Made by a program: the position numbers and the translations under genes. The notes under the pieces were generated by a model. That model was not told the DNA's origin. It saw only the letters and a list, made by a program, of their open reading frames with translations, and made no database searches. From Sorangium aterium (GTDB lineage: Bacteria; Myxococcota_A; Polyangia; Polyangiales; Polyangiaceae): a DNA stretch of 64,000 bases. The stretch covers positions 744,001 to 808,000 of the forward strand of contig NZ_JAQNDK010000005.1 in assembly GCF_028368935.1 (NCBI RefSeq), given 5' to 3'. Positions 54,169 to 62,008 of this stretch are shown piece by piece; position 1 is the stretch's first letter; the number at the start of each line of letters is the position of its first letter.

Positions 54169-55272
54169 GTGCAAGACCCTCGCCCCGCCCCGTCGCTGCT
54201 CACCGTCGACGACTTCGAGCGCGCAGCGCGCGCCCGGCTGTCGAAGATGGCCTATGACTACTACCGATCGGGCGCCGACGAGGGCCGCACGCTCCGCGAG
54301 AACCGGCGCGCCTTCCGCCGCCTCGAGATCCATCACCGCGTCCTCGTCGACGTGGCCGAGCGGGACATGAGCACGACGGTGCTCGGCACGAGGGTGCCGT
54401 TCCCCATTCTGGTGGCGCCGACGGCCTACCAGCGCCTCGCGCACCCCGACGGCGAGATCGCCTCGTCGCGGGCGGCCTCCGAGCTCGGCACCATCTTCAC
54501 GCTCTCCACCCTCTCGACGACGAGCCTCGAGGCGGTCGCGGACGCGTCTTCAGGGCCGAAGTGGTTCCAGCTCTACGTCCACAAGGATCGCGGCCTCACG
54601 CGCGCCCTCGTCGAGCGGGCCGAGTCCGCCGGCTACCGGGCGCTGATGCTGACCGTCGACACACCGGTCCTCGGCCGCCGGATAGCGGACGTGCGCAACG
54701 GCTTCGCGCTGCCCGAGGGGCTCGTGATGGCGAACCTCGTCGACGCCGCGTCGGCCGCGCCGGCCGAGGAGCGGGGCTCTCTGCTCGCGTCCTACGTGGC
54801 CTCGCGACACGACGCCTCGCTGACGTGGCGCGACGTCGGGTGGCTCGCCTCGCTCACGAGGCTCCCCCTCCTGCTCAAGGGCATCGTCAGGCCGGACGAC
54901 GCGGTCCGCGCGCTCGACGCGGGCGCGGCCGGCGTCGTCGTCTCCAACCACGGCGCGCGGCAGCTCGACGGCGCCCCCGCGACGATCGAGGTGCTCCCGG
55001 CGATCGCCGAGGCGGTCGCCGGGAGGTGCCTGGTGCTGATGGACGGCGGTATCCGGTGGGGTACCGACGTGCTGAAGGCGATCGCGCTCGGCGCCCGCGC
55101 GGTGCTGGTCGGACGCCCAGTCCTGTGGGGGCTCGCCGCGCTCGGCGGCGAGGGCGTCGCGCGCGTGCTCGCGGGGTTGCGCGATGAGCTCTCGATCGCC
55201 ATGGCGCTCGCCGGCTGTCCTACCCTGGCATCCATCGATCGCGACCTGATCCGACGAGCTCAGGCGCGGTGA
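54169..55272 (+). CDS. lldD: FMN-dependent alpha-hydroxy acid oxidase/dehydrogenase
   Basis: The start GTG 54169 has aggag 7 nt upstream; the product has 367 residues. It follows the glycolate oxidase/lactate dehydrogenase TIM-barrel family: KMAYDYYRSGADE, ILVAPTAYQRLAHPDGE, KWFQLYVHKDRG, the catalytic Lys in LLLKGIV, the active-site motif VVSNHGARQLDGAPATIEVL (catalytic His, substrate Arg) and the FMN-phosphate loop MDGGIRWGTDVLKAIALGA. It oxidises an L-2-hydroxy acid to the 2-oxo acid; glycolate, lactate or a longer acid cannot be told. The symbol lldD is by family only. Cytoplasmic or membrane-associated. Confidence 0.9.
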   Translation: MQDPRPAPSLLTVDDFERAARARLSKMAYDYYRSGADEGRTLRENRRAFRRLEIHHRVLVDVAERDMSTTVLGTRVPFPILVAPTAYQRLAHPDGEIASSRAASELGTIFTLSTLSTTSLEAVADASSGPKWFQLYVHKDRGLTRALVERAESAGYRALMLTVDTPVLGRRIADVRNGFALPEGLVMANLVDAASAAPAEERGSLLASYVASRHDASLTWRDVGWLASLTRLPLLLKGIVRPDDAVRALDAGAAGVVVSNHGARQLDGAPATIEVLPAIAEAVAGRCLVLMDGGIRWGTDVLKAIALGARAVLVGRPVLWGLAALGGEGVARVLAGLRDELSIAMALAGCPTLASIDRDLIRRAQAR

Positions 55273-55453
55273 TGGATGCCTGAGTCGCACGAGCGCGGAG
55301 TTTTCCAAGATCGGCGCTCTCCCCGTGTGCGTCCTGGCGGATGGCGACGATCACGGCGTTCACGTCGCCCATGTAACCCATGTAGACAGATTGCTGCGTT
55401 CCTCTGAATCGAGGTGTCAAGGCGTCTTCGACGAAAGAAAAGGTGGCGGCCAC
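55220..55453 (-). CDS. possible small protein convergent with the oxidase gene
   Basis: The 77-codon frame starts at GTG 55453 with a purine-rich aagggtgagg upstream. It reads AATFSFVEDALTPRFRGTQQ followed by SVYMGYMGDVNAVIVAIRQD, which is more protein-like than most shadows here. Its last 50 bases overlap the end of the oxidase gene on the other strand. No family is recognised, and its codon use is less biased than its neighbours'. It may be a real small gene, a remnant, or chance. Confidence 0.3.
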   Translation of the reverse strand: MAATFSFVEDALTPRFRGTQQSVYMGYMGDVNAVIVAIRQDAHGESADLGKLRARATQASITAPELVGSGRDRWMPG

Positions 55454-55480
55454 TCGGCCTCACCCTTACACTCGGCCATC

Positions 55481-56500
55481 GTGAGCAGCGCAGTACCTGC
55501 GAGGGAGCGGTGGCGGAGGCTCTTCACGCGAGGCGCTGGCGCCTCCGGGGGGGTGCCAGCGCCCGAGGGGGCGGACCCGACCATGGGGATTCGGCTCCGG
55601 CGCTTCGCGGGGCCTGCGGCCTACCTCGATCAGGTGTCGTCGCTCCGGATTGCCCACCTGACGGATCAGCATGTCGGTCGCGTGACGTCGGTGCGGGTGC
55701 AGCGCGCGGCCGTCGCGCTGACGAACCTGCAGCGGCCCGACCTCGTCGTGCTCACGGGCGATTTCGTGTGTCACAGCCAGCTCTACCTCGATCAGCTGGA
55801 AGAGGTGGTGCGCGGCTTCGAGGCGCCGGTGATCGCCGTGCTGGGGAATCACGATCACTGGTCGGGCGCCGACGCGGTGAAGCGCGCGCTCGAGCGGGGC
55901 GGCGCCGCGGTGCTCTGCAACGCGAGCACGGTGATCACGCTGGGCCATGAGCGGCTCCAGGTGGTGGGGCTCGACGACGCGTATACCGGCCATGCGTCGC
56001 TCGAGAAGGCGGTGAAGGGGGTGCGGCGCGACCTGCCGACGCTGGGCCTCTCGCACATCGCCGAGGAGGCGGACGGGCTCTGGCGCCATGGCATCCCGCT
56101 GGTGCTGTCGGGCCACACGCACGCGGGCCAGGTGACGGTCGCCCGCCTGAACGAGCTCTCGATCGGCAAGATCGCGGGGCACCGGTACATTCACGGGCTC
56201 TACGGCACGCGCAAGCGGGGGGAGCCCGGCCAGGGGGCGGTCTACGTCGGTGCGGGGATCGGCGCGGCGGTGATGCCGTTGCGCCTCGGCGAGCGGGGCC
56301 AGCGGGAGGTCGCGATCTTCGAGCTCGGCAGCGAGCCGGGGTCGTTCGACGAGCACCACGCGGAGCAGGCGCCGCACCTGGGGCGCAAGCCGTCGCCGGA
56401 GCTCATGGCGAGCCGCGCGGCGAAGGTGGCGAGGAACCGGGAGCGGCGGGCGCGGGTGCACCGGCACGGCGAGGGCAGCGCCGGCGGCGGAGAGCCGTAG
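55481..56500 (+). CDS. YkuE/UDP-diacylglucosamine pyrophosphatase-like metallophosphoesterase
   Basis: I place the start at GTG 55481 (339 residues); GTG or ATG alternatives exist both upstream and at 55583. The phosphoesterase motifs are IAHLTDQHVG, VVLTGDFVCHS, AVLGNHDHW, LGLSHIAEEAD and LSGHTHAGQVTVARLN, all ligands present, then GAGIGAAVMPLRLG near the C-terminus. Relatives act on membrane-associated phosphates. The C-terminal 60 residues are charged, Arg/His-rich. No signal peptide is evident from this start, so location is open. The gene converges on the two small exported protein genes. Confidence 0.88.
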   Translation: MSSAVPARERWRRLFTRGAGASGGVPAPEGADPTMGIRLRRFAGPAAYLDQVSSLRIAHLTDQHVGRVTSVRVQRAAVALTNLQRPDLVVLTGDFVCHSQLYLDQLEEVVRGFEAPVIAVLGNHDHWSGADAVKRALERGGAAVLCNASTVITLGHERLQVVGLDDAYTGHASLEKAVKGVRRDLPTLGLSHIAEEADGLWRHGIPLVLSGHTHAGQVTVARLNELSIGKIAGHRYIHGLYGTRKRGEPGQGAVYVGAGIGAAVMPLRLGERGQREVAIFELGSEPGSFDEHHAEQAPHLGRKPSPELMASRAAKVARNRERRARVHRHGEGSAGGGEP

Positions 56501-56550
56501 CGCCGCGGCGCTGAACACGACTTCGGGAAGTTACCCCGGATCGGCAGAAG

Positions 56551-56653
56551 ACCGCCATGGCGCCAAGGCCGCCAAGGGGAGAGAGGAAGCGCCGTCTCGG
56601 CACTGTCCCCTCCCATCTCCCTGGCTTCTTGGCGCCCTTGGCGTCATGGCGGT
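56551..56653. repeat. 26-bp imperfect inverted repeat in a convergent gap
   Basis: Arms at 56551-56576 and 56628-56653 are complementary except at two positions, with a 51-bp loop. The core reads CTTGGCGCCCTTGGCGTCAT on the + strand, an internally repetitive ttggcg pattern. Similar ttggcg-rich intergenic sequences are frequent in many GC-rich bacterial genomes. In this position, between convergent genes, it may also serve as a terminator. Confidence 0.6.
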
Positions 56654-56685
56654 TCGCTCCCTCGTCCGACTTTCCCGCAGCAGCG

Positions 56686-57261
56686 CTAGTAGCGAAAGCC
56701 CAGGGCTCCCGAGGGCCCCCAGAGGATCGCCGAGGCGAGATCGACGTTCATCCGAGCCTCGAGGTAGATCGCGTGCTGATCGAGGGTGACGAGGTCGTAG
56801 CTCAGGTGCCCGCTGAACCCGAACGCCGCGGAGGTCATCGACGACGTTGACGTCGCGCGGGTCACCGCGAGCACGAGCATGCCGGCGCCTCCGCCGAGCC
56901 GGAAATCGCCGAGGTGGGTCTCCACCGCGAAGCTCGGGCGGATCATGCGCGCGGGGAGGCCGAACTCGGTGACGCCGACAAAGCCCTCGCACCCTCCCCA
57001 GAGCGCGACGTGCTCGAGCGTGCCCCCGGCGGCGGCGCCGAAGCTCGCTCCATAGATGGCGAGGGAATAGAAGCTTTGCCACGAGCCCCCGGCGTAGAAC
57101 TTGGCGCCGAAGCCGCGCCTCCACCCCTCCGGGCCCTCGGGAGCGGGCGCCCCCGGAGGAGGCTGCGGCGCCTGCGCGCTGGCGAGGGCGGGGGCGAGGA
57201 GCCCGCAGAGCGCGGCCGCGACGCCCCATCGTCGCCTCGACGAGCGGATACGCCGCCTCAC
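56686..57261 (-). CDS. exported beta-rich protein, probably outer membrane
   Basis: I start at GTG 57261, which overlaps the upstream stop by 4 bp (GTGA); GTG 57267 is possible. The 191-residue product has a signal peptide (WGVAAALCGLLAPALASAQA) followed by a Pro-rich stretch. The rest is about 130 residues of alternating pattern with many aromatic residues (GAKFYAGGSWQSFYSLAIYG, FGFSGHLSYDLVTLDQHAIY) and ends in GFRY, a C-terminal aromatic residue typical of outer-membrane barrels. An eight-stranded small barrel is a reasonable guess. Function unknown. Confidence 0.7.
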   Translation of the reverse strand: MRRRIRSSRRRWGVAAALCGLLAPALASAQAPQPPPGAPAPEGPEGWRRGFGAKFYAGGSWQSFYSLAIYGASFGAAAGGTLEHVALWGGCEGFVGVTEFGLPARMIRPSFAVETHLGDFRLGGGAGMLVLAVTRATSTSSMTSAAFGFSGHLSYDLVTLDQHAIYLEARMNVDLASAILWGPSGALGFRY

Positions 57262-57599
57262 CGGCACACCACCGGGCGCGCGACGCCCGTGCTCCCGCCC
57301 TCGGCGAGCTTCATGCGCGTGGCGGCCTGCTCGCAGACGTTGCTCGCGACGAGGTCGCCACACTCCCTGTCCTGGATGCACCGGCTCTCGTCGGCCGTGA
57401 GCCACAGCTCCTCGTCCCCGTTGCAGCCGACGTTCTGCCGGCAGAGCGCGGGAGTCGCGGAGAACGACGGACAGCACTCCTCGAGATGCGCAGCCGCGTT
57501 CTCGCACAGGAACTCCTGCTCGCTGATGCCCATCCCGAGGACGAGCGGCGCGAGCAGGAGGACGCACAGGATTCGACGGGCAGAGATCCAGGATCTCAC
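57258..57599 (-). CDS. small exported Cys-rich protein
   Basis: From GTG 57599, with gagg 6 nt upstream, the product has 113 residues; an ATG at 57659 is an alternative. A signal-type hydrophobic segment (RILCVLLLAPLVLG) precedes a region with about ten Cys (FLCENAAAHLEECCPSF, LCRQNVGCNGDEEL, CIQDRECGDLVASNVCEQ, PVVC). The even number and spacing suggest a disulfide-knotted secreted domain. No family is recognised. Translational overlap with the barrel-like protein downstream suggests joint function in the envelope. Confidence 0.7.
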   Translation of the reverse strand: MRSWISARRILCVLLLAPLVLGMGISEQEFLCENAAAHLEECCPSFSATPALCRQNVGCNGDEELWLTADESRCIQDRECGDLVASNVCEQAATRMKLAEGGSTGVARPVVCR

Positions 57600-57763
57600 G
57601 TTCAACCTCGCTGCAAAGCGCGAAGGCGGCGCGGCGGAGCGCGGCGCCCCGGGCGCCATGGCATCCTACCGCGAGCGCACGCCCATGTCCGCATGTCCTC
57701 GGTCTCGCTCCCCCGCCCGCTCGAGGAACCCCGCGGGTCGGTCGATTCGCGTTGACGCCCGAC

Positions 57764-57779
57764 ATGTGAACGTTCACAT
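57764..57779. promoter_or_regulatory. 16-bp palindrome ATGTGAACGTTCACAT inside a promoter-like spacer
   Basis: The sequence is perfectly self-complementary, with a TGAACGTTCA core of the kind bound by TetR-family repressors. It lies between TTGACG (57752-57757) and CACATT (57775-57780), which are 17 bp apart and could be -35 and -10 elements on the + strand. The gap 57600-57931 lies between divergent genes; the promoter would point toward the lipoprotein at 57932. No TetR gene is in the window. Confidence 0.5.
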
Positions 57780-57931
57780 TGTCGGTCGCACGTCCTCCTT
57801 TGGCTTCGTCCGGTAGTGCACCGGGCCGCTCACGACCCTGACATGGCCACGCGAACGAGCCGTGATACCAAGGCAACGACGTTTCGCGTCCCGAGCCTCA
57901 ACTGCCGGCGCCCTCGCCGGACTGGTGTAAA

Positions 57932-58720
57932 ATGAGAATCTCTTTGATCGTGGTTCCTGCGATGATGGTCCTTCTCGCCTGCGGCTCCGATTCCGACCCG
58001 CCCGCGGACGACCAGGCCAGCGCCAGCACGACCGGCGCTGCGGGTTCGGGCGGGGGAGCCTCGACGGCAGCCAGCACGAGCGCCTCCAGCAGCAGCAGCA
58101 CGAGCTCCGCTAGCAGCGGCGGGGCCGGCGGCAGCGGCGGGGCCGGCGGCAGCGGCGGCAGCGGCGGGGTCGGCGGCAGCGGCGGCGGCGAAGAAGAGAA
58201 CCTGCTCGCCGCGGCCGACAGCATCGACGGCTTCCGCTGGGAGATGCCGTGCGACCGGGACCCGGGCAACAGCGACGAGTGTGCGTGTTCGGCGCAGGTC
58301 GACGAGACCAAGACGTTCGGCGGCTCGCCCGACACGGTCTATCTGGTGACCGTCCGGCTCCGCGGCGTCGTCGAGCCGGAGACCTACAAGGGCGGCACGT
58401 CCGACGGCATGCACTTCCGCGTGGGCGGTGCGCCCGACCACGGGGAGTACAACCGCTACAGCATCTCCGTCTCCGATCCGGCCGAGGTCTACTGGCTCAA
58501 CGATAGCCCCAACGTGGGGCACGACACGTTCAAGATCGACCACACGAAGACCATTCCGATCCGGGGCGGATCCAAGGTGTCCTTCAAGGGCGAGGATCCG
58601 AATGACATCAGCATCACCAACTTCAAGCACCTGGTCGTGGACGGCGTCCCCCCGGCGCCCCAGCCGTTCAACGGTCAGTTCATCCAGCTCGACGTGCAAT
58701 CCGTCGAGAAGAAGCCGTGA
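57932..58720 (+). CDS. lipoprotein with Ser/Gly repeat linker, unknown domain
   Basis: The 262-residue protein has a lipoprotein signal ending VLLAC. A 65-residue linker of Ser, Thr and Gly includes GGAGGSGGAGGSGGSGG-type repeats. The C-terminal 170 residues form a beta-rich domain: IDGFRWEMPCDRDPGNSDEC, TVYLVTVRLRGVVEPETYKG and YNRYSISVSDPAEVYWLND, with FNGQFIQLDVQSV at the end. It resembles a jelly-roll binding module, perhaps for carbohydrate, but I cannot assign a family. A possible repressor-controlled promoter lies 150-180 bp upstream. Confidence 0.78.
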   Translation: MRISLIVVPAMMVLLACGSDSDPPADDQASASTTGAAGSGGGASTAASTSASSSSSTSSASSGGAGGSGGAGGSGGSGGVGGSGGGEEENLLAAADSIDGFRWEMPCDRDPGNSDECACSAQVDETKTFGGSPDTVYLVTVRLRGVVEPETYKGGTSDGMHFRVGGAPDHGEYNRYSISVSDPAEVYWLNDSPNVGHDTFKIDHTKTIPIRGGSKVSFKGEDPNDISITNFKHLVVDGVPPAPQPFNGQFIQLDVQSVEKKP

Positions 58721-58779
58721 CCGCGCGCCGCCCGCGCTCCTCGCGCTCGAGCAGCCGCGGAGCGGGGCGGCGATCTCGC

Positions 58780-59469
58780 TCACTCGATCGGCGCGTCCAC
58801 GCACGCGCCCCGCGCGTCGACGGAGGTGCCGCTCGCGGCCGCCGTGCACGCGTTGGCGTACGTCTGGCCGTCACAGCCGCACACGGGCGCGAGCTCCTTC
58901 GTGCAGACATCGGGCTTCTCCGCGCATCTGCCGGACGCGTCCGCGCGCCCGCAGATCGCGGAAGGCGCGTACTTGCAGTAGAGCCCCTCGCCGCACACGC
59001 GCGGCCCGCCGAGGGTGAAGCCGCCGCAGCTCTCGCCGACCCCCACGATCGTGGGGCCGCACTCCCCCGCGCTCCTCACCGAGACGCCGGCCGTGGCCGC
59101 GACGCAGCCGTTGCTGTACGTGCGGCCATCGCAGCCGCACACCGGATCGTAGTCCTGCGGGCACGCGTCGGGCATGAGCGCGCACGTGCCGCTCCGGTCG
59201 TACGCGCCGCAGTTCGCCTCGGGGGCGAAGTCGCAATAGAGGCCCACCGCGCAGCGTATGCCGGCGATGCCCCCGCACATGGCGCCGGGCCGCGCGAGGC
59301 TGAAGCGGCTCTCGTGCTCGGAAGTCGCCGGTGCAGCCGCCACGTCGCTCACCCCGAGCGCGCCCTCGTCGGCCCCGGTCTCCTCCGCATCCGCGACCTC
59401 ATCGGATGTCGCCGTGCAGGCGGCGAGCGTCACAGCGAACACTGCACCCAGAACGTCTGCCATCTTCAT
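58780..59469 (-). CDS. lipoprotein with two Kazal-type protease inhibitor domains
   Basis: From ATG 59469 (SD gaggag 11 nt upstream) the 229-residue protein starts with a lipoprotein signal ending VTLAAC. Two similar halves follow, each with a GLYCxxAPxAxCG segment and a Kazal core: DYDPVCGCDGRTYSNGCVAA in the first and ELAPVCGCDGQTYANACTAA in the second. Kazal domains inhibit serine proteases by presenting a rigid loop before the VCGCDG motif. For a predator that secretes many proteases, self-protection at the cell surface is plausible. The internal duplication is clear at protein level. Confidence 0.9.
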   Translation of the reverse strand: MKMADVLGAVFAVTLAACTATSDEVADAEETGADEGALGVSDVAAAPATSEHESRFSLARPGAMCGGIAGIRCAVGLYCDFAPEANCGAYDRSGTCALMPDACPQDYDPVCGCDGRTYSNGCVAATAGVSVRSAGECGPTIVGVGESCGGFTLGGPRVCGEGLYCKYAPSAICGRADASGRCAEKPDVCTKELAPVCGCDGQTYANACTAAASGTSVDARGACVDAPIE

Positions 59470-60317
59470 GATCGTGAAAACTCCTCGTGAGGATGCCGCC
59501 CGGCGCTCCGGGCGTCTCCTCGGCATTGCGCATCGCGCGCGAGCTGGGCAAAGCGTCGCTGCGCGATGTCGCCGTGTCCTCCAACCCCTCGAGCCCTCGC
59601 TCGACCTGGGACGACAGTGCGTCGGCATGTCAGGACTCCAGCGCCTCGACGATCGCTCTCCTTCACGCCCCACGGCGTCTGCGCTCATCGACTCGATGTC
59701 TGCTCGCTTCCCGCGTTTGCCGTTTGTCGTTCATTGGACGTCGATGGCCGATGAGCGTCTGCCGTCTGTCATCCACCGCTTGTTGTTCGTTGCCGTCTGC
59801 AATCGGTGTTCCCTGCGAGAAGAGATGAGCCCGCCCGCCGCGGAACTTTGCGGCGTCGCGGGAGCGGGGAGCGCGGCGATCGCCAGGTCCGGGCGGGTCG
59901 AACGCCGAGAGGACCGCGCGCTCCCTGTTTCTACCTCACAAGGGGCCATGCGGCGTTCCGCCACACGGAGGTGCGGGCTGTAGGAGCCCATCCCCCGAAG
60001 CGGGGCAGTTTGCTACGTGGAAGGCGGGAGGGGCGCTGCGCGCGGCCGTCTCGGGCAGCGGCGATTGTGATGCTGACATAAGCAGCTCTGACGCGCCGCG
60101 GGGTGGGGGCGTCGAGGCAGCGATGCGCGCGGTGAGCGAGAGGAAGCGGGAAGACGTGGCGGAGAGGCGGGGAGGAGCGGGAAGCGCGCGTGACGCGCGT
60201 GAGGGGCGGGGAAGCGCGGGAGACCACGAGCGCTCGCCGCGCGCGTTTTCGTGACAGCTCGGTTGCGACCCCCCTTGCTTTTGCTGTGCGAGGACGGCTA
60301 AGTCTGGTTTTGCTCGA
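59470..60317. other. 848-bp gap without a convincing gene
   Basis: Open frames exist on both strands but are Arg/Ser/Pro-rich and lack SD sites. The part at 59680-59830 is relatively T-rich and differs in composition from the surroundings, which may mark relic DNA. A purine-rich tract at 60130-60240 with repeated ggaag and gaggcgggg units precedes the ROK regulator. I see no palindrome or -35/-10 pair strong enough to list. Confidence 0.35.
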
Positions 60318-61544
60318 ATGGTCCGTGCCAGCGACAAGACGGCGAACAACCGCACCCCTCGGGAGCTCAACCGCTCCCTCGTCCTTGACCTCGTGCAAGA
60401 GCACGGCCCGATTTCCCGCACGAACCTCGCGCGGTTGAGCGGGCTGACCAAGCCGACGGTCTCGGCCATCATCGAGGAGCTCCTCGACAGCGGCAGCGTC
60501 CGCGATGTCGGGAGCGAATCGCGCGGCGGGCGCCCGGCGCGGCTCCTCGAGTTCAACGACGACAGCGCCGCCTTCCTCGGCATCGAGATCGGCGTCGAGC
60601 AGACGGCCGTGGCCGTGGCCGACGCCCGCGGGCGGCTGCGGGCGCGCCTGGAGCAACCCACCGTCCTGCGCGATCCGCACCGGACGGTCCGCGATATCGT
60701 CGAGCTCTTGCCAAAGGTGCTGCAGCTGAGCGGGGTGCCGCGGAAGCGGCTGCGCGGCGCCTGCGCGGTCTTGCCTGGGCTCATCGAGCGGCCGAGCGGC
60801 GTCTGCGTGCTTGCGCCCAACCTGGGCTGGGAGCGGTTCCCTGTGCGCGCGGAGCTCAGCCGCGCGCTCCGCATGCAGGTGCCTGTGTACAACCTGCCTC
60901 AGGCGGCGGCGGTGGCGGAAGGGGAGCTCGGCGCGGCGCGGGGGCAGGCGTCGTACGTGTGGATTTACGTCGGGCTCGGCGTCGGCGCGGGCCTCGTCGC
61001 CGATGGACGCCTGTTCTTCGGGATGCAGGGGTACAGCGGTGAGATCGGCCATTGCCGCATTGCGGACGACGGCCCGCCTTGCGGCTGCGGGCGCCGCGGA
61101 TGTCTTGAGACGTTCGCCTCGGTCATGGCGCTCCGGCGCGCCGCCGAGGCGGCGTCGGCGCGCTCACCCCAGCTCGCCGCGCTCGCTCGCCCGCACGCCG
61201 TCAGCGCCATCGCGAGCGCGGCGCTCGCCGGCGACGAGAGCGCCCGCGCGATCTTCCACGAGGCGGGCACGCAGCTCGCGCGCGGCATCGCGGTCCTGCT
61301 GAACCTGCTCAACCCCCAGCTCGTCGTGCTGGGCGGCGAGCTGCTCGCCGCGCCCGACATCCTCCTCGCCGGCGTGCGAGAGGAGCTGCCGCGCCACGCC
61401 GTCCGCGGCGCGGACGTGCCGGTCGTCGCCTCTCCGCTGGGCAGCGAGGCGGGGGTGCTCGGCGCCCTCCTGCTCGCGCGCGAGGGCGCGGTTCGCTCGC
61501 TCCGCCTCGTGCCCGACGGCGTGCTCCAGGACAGCGCGCCGTAG
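60318..61544 (+). CDS. ROK family transcriptional regulator (NagC/XylR type)
   Basis: The 408-residue protein has an N-terminal winged helix (LVLDLVQEHGPISRTNLARL, then SGLTKPTVSAIIEELLDSG) and a ROK sugar-kinase-like domain. ATPase-type phosphate motif LGIEIGVEQTAVAVAD, sugar-site EIGHCRIADDGPPCGCGRRG (with the zinc-binding CGCGRRGCLE) and NPQLVVLGGELL are visible. Such proteins are usually sugar-responsive repressors. The GH1 beta-glucosidase gene at 63283 is near enough to be a target but not in the same operon. The start ATG lies in aATGgtccgt. Confidence 0.93.
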   Translation: MVRASDKTANNRTPRELNRSLVLDLVQEHGPISRTNLARLSGLTKPTVSAIIEELLDSGSVRDVGSESRGGRPARLLEFNDDSAAFLGIEIGVEQTAVAVADARGRLRARLEQPTVLRDPHRTVRDIVELLPKVLQLSGVPRKRLRGACAVLPGLIERPSGVCVLAPNLGWERFPVRAELSRALRMQVPVYNLPQAAAVAEGELGAARGQASYVWIYVGLGVGAGLVADGRLFFGMQGYSGEIGHCRIADDGPPCGCGRRGCLETFASVMALRRAAEAASARSPQLAALARPHAVSAIASAALAGDESARAIFHEAGTQLARGIAVLLNLLNPQLVVLGGELLAAPDILLAGVREELPRHAVRGADVPVVASPLGSEAGVLGALLLAREGAVRSLRLVPDGVLQDSAP

Positions 61545-61555
61545 GTGATCGGGCT

Positions 61556-61993
61556 CTAGGCGGGCGAGGCGCGCTCTCCGCGCGCCGCGTCGCCGCCCAT
61601 CGGCGCGCGGGCGCGCGACCCGGAGCGCCCCTCGGCGAGCAGCGGCGCGAACGCGTGGCGATCATGCCAGGTGAGGGTGCCGAGCAGGCCGAGAAGGATG
61701 ACGGCGTTGATGCCGGCGCGGGGGTCGAGCAGCAGGTGGAACAGGGCGATGTTCACCACGACAGGCCATAACAGCGCGAGCGCGAGCGGGCGGCGGCGGT
61801 CGAGCAGGAGCAGGACCGCGGCGGCGATCTCGACGACCTTGACCGCGTAGATGTAGCCGCTGTCGACGAGCAGCTGGATGAACGGGTGGAGCGGCTCGGG
61901 GACCGGGACGAGGCGCACGAATCCGTTGATGCCGCCGAGCAGGACGATGAGGCCGAGGGCGACGCGGGCTGCGCCGACAGCGCGGGGGGGCAT
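61556..61993 (-). CDS. DoxX-like small membrane protein
   Basis: The 145-residue protein has four hydrophobic helices (ARVALGLIVLLGGINGFVRL, VKVVEIAAAVLLLL, LALALLWPVVVNIALFHLLL, INAVILLGLLGTLTW), the DoxX-like layout, and GYIYAVKVVEIAAAVLLL is the usual second-helix motif. Members are linked to quinone/thiol redox or respiration, but the function is loosely defined. It follows an AraC regulator gene by 15 bp on the same strand and is likely controlled by it. Confidence 0.8.
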   Translation of the reverse strand: MPPRAVGAARVALGLIVLLGGINGFVRLVPVPEPLHPFIQLLVDSGYIYAVKVVEIAAAVLLLLDRRRPLALALLWPVVVNIALFHLLLDPRAGINAVILLGLLGTLTWHDRHAFAPLLAEGRSGSRARAPMGGDAARGERASPA

Positions 61994-62008
61994 GGATCCT
62001 CCTTGGGT

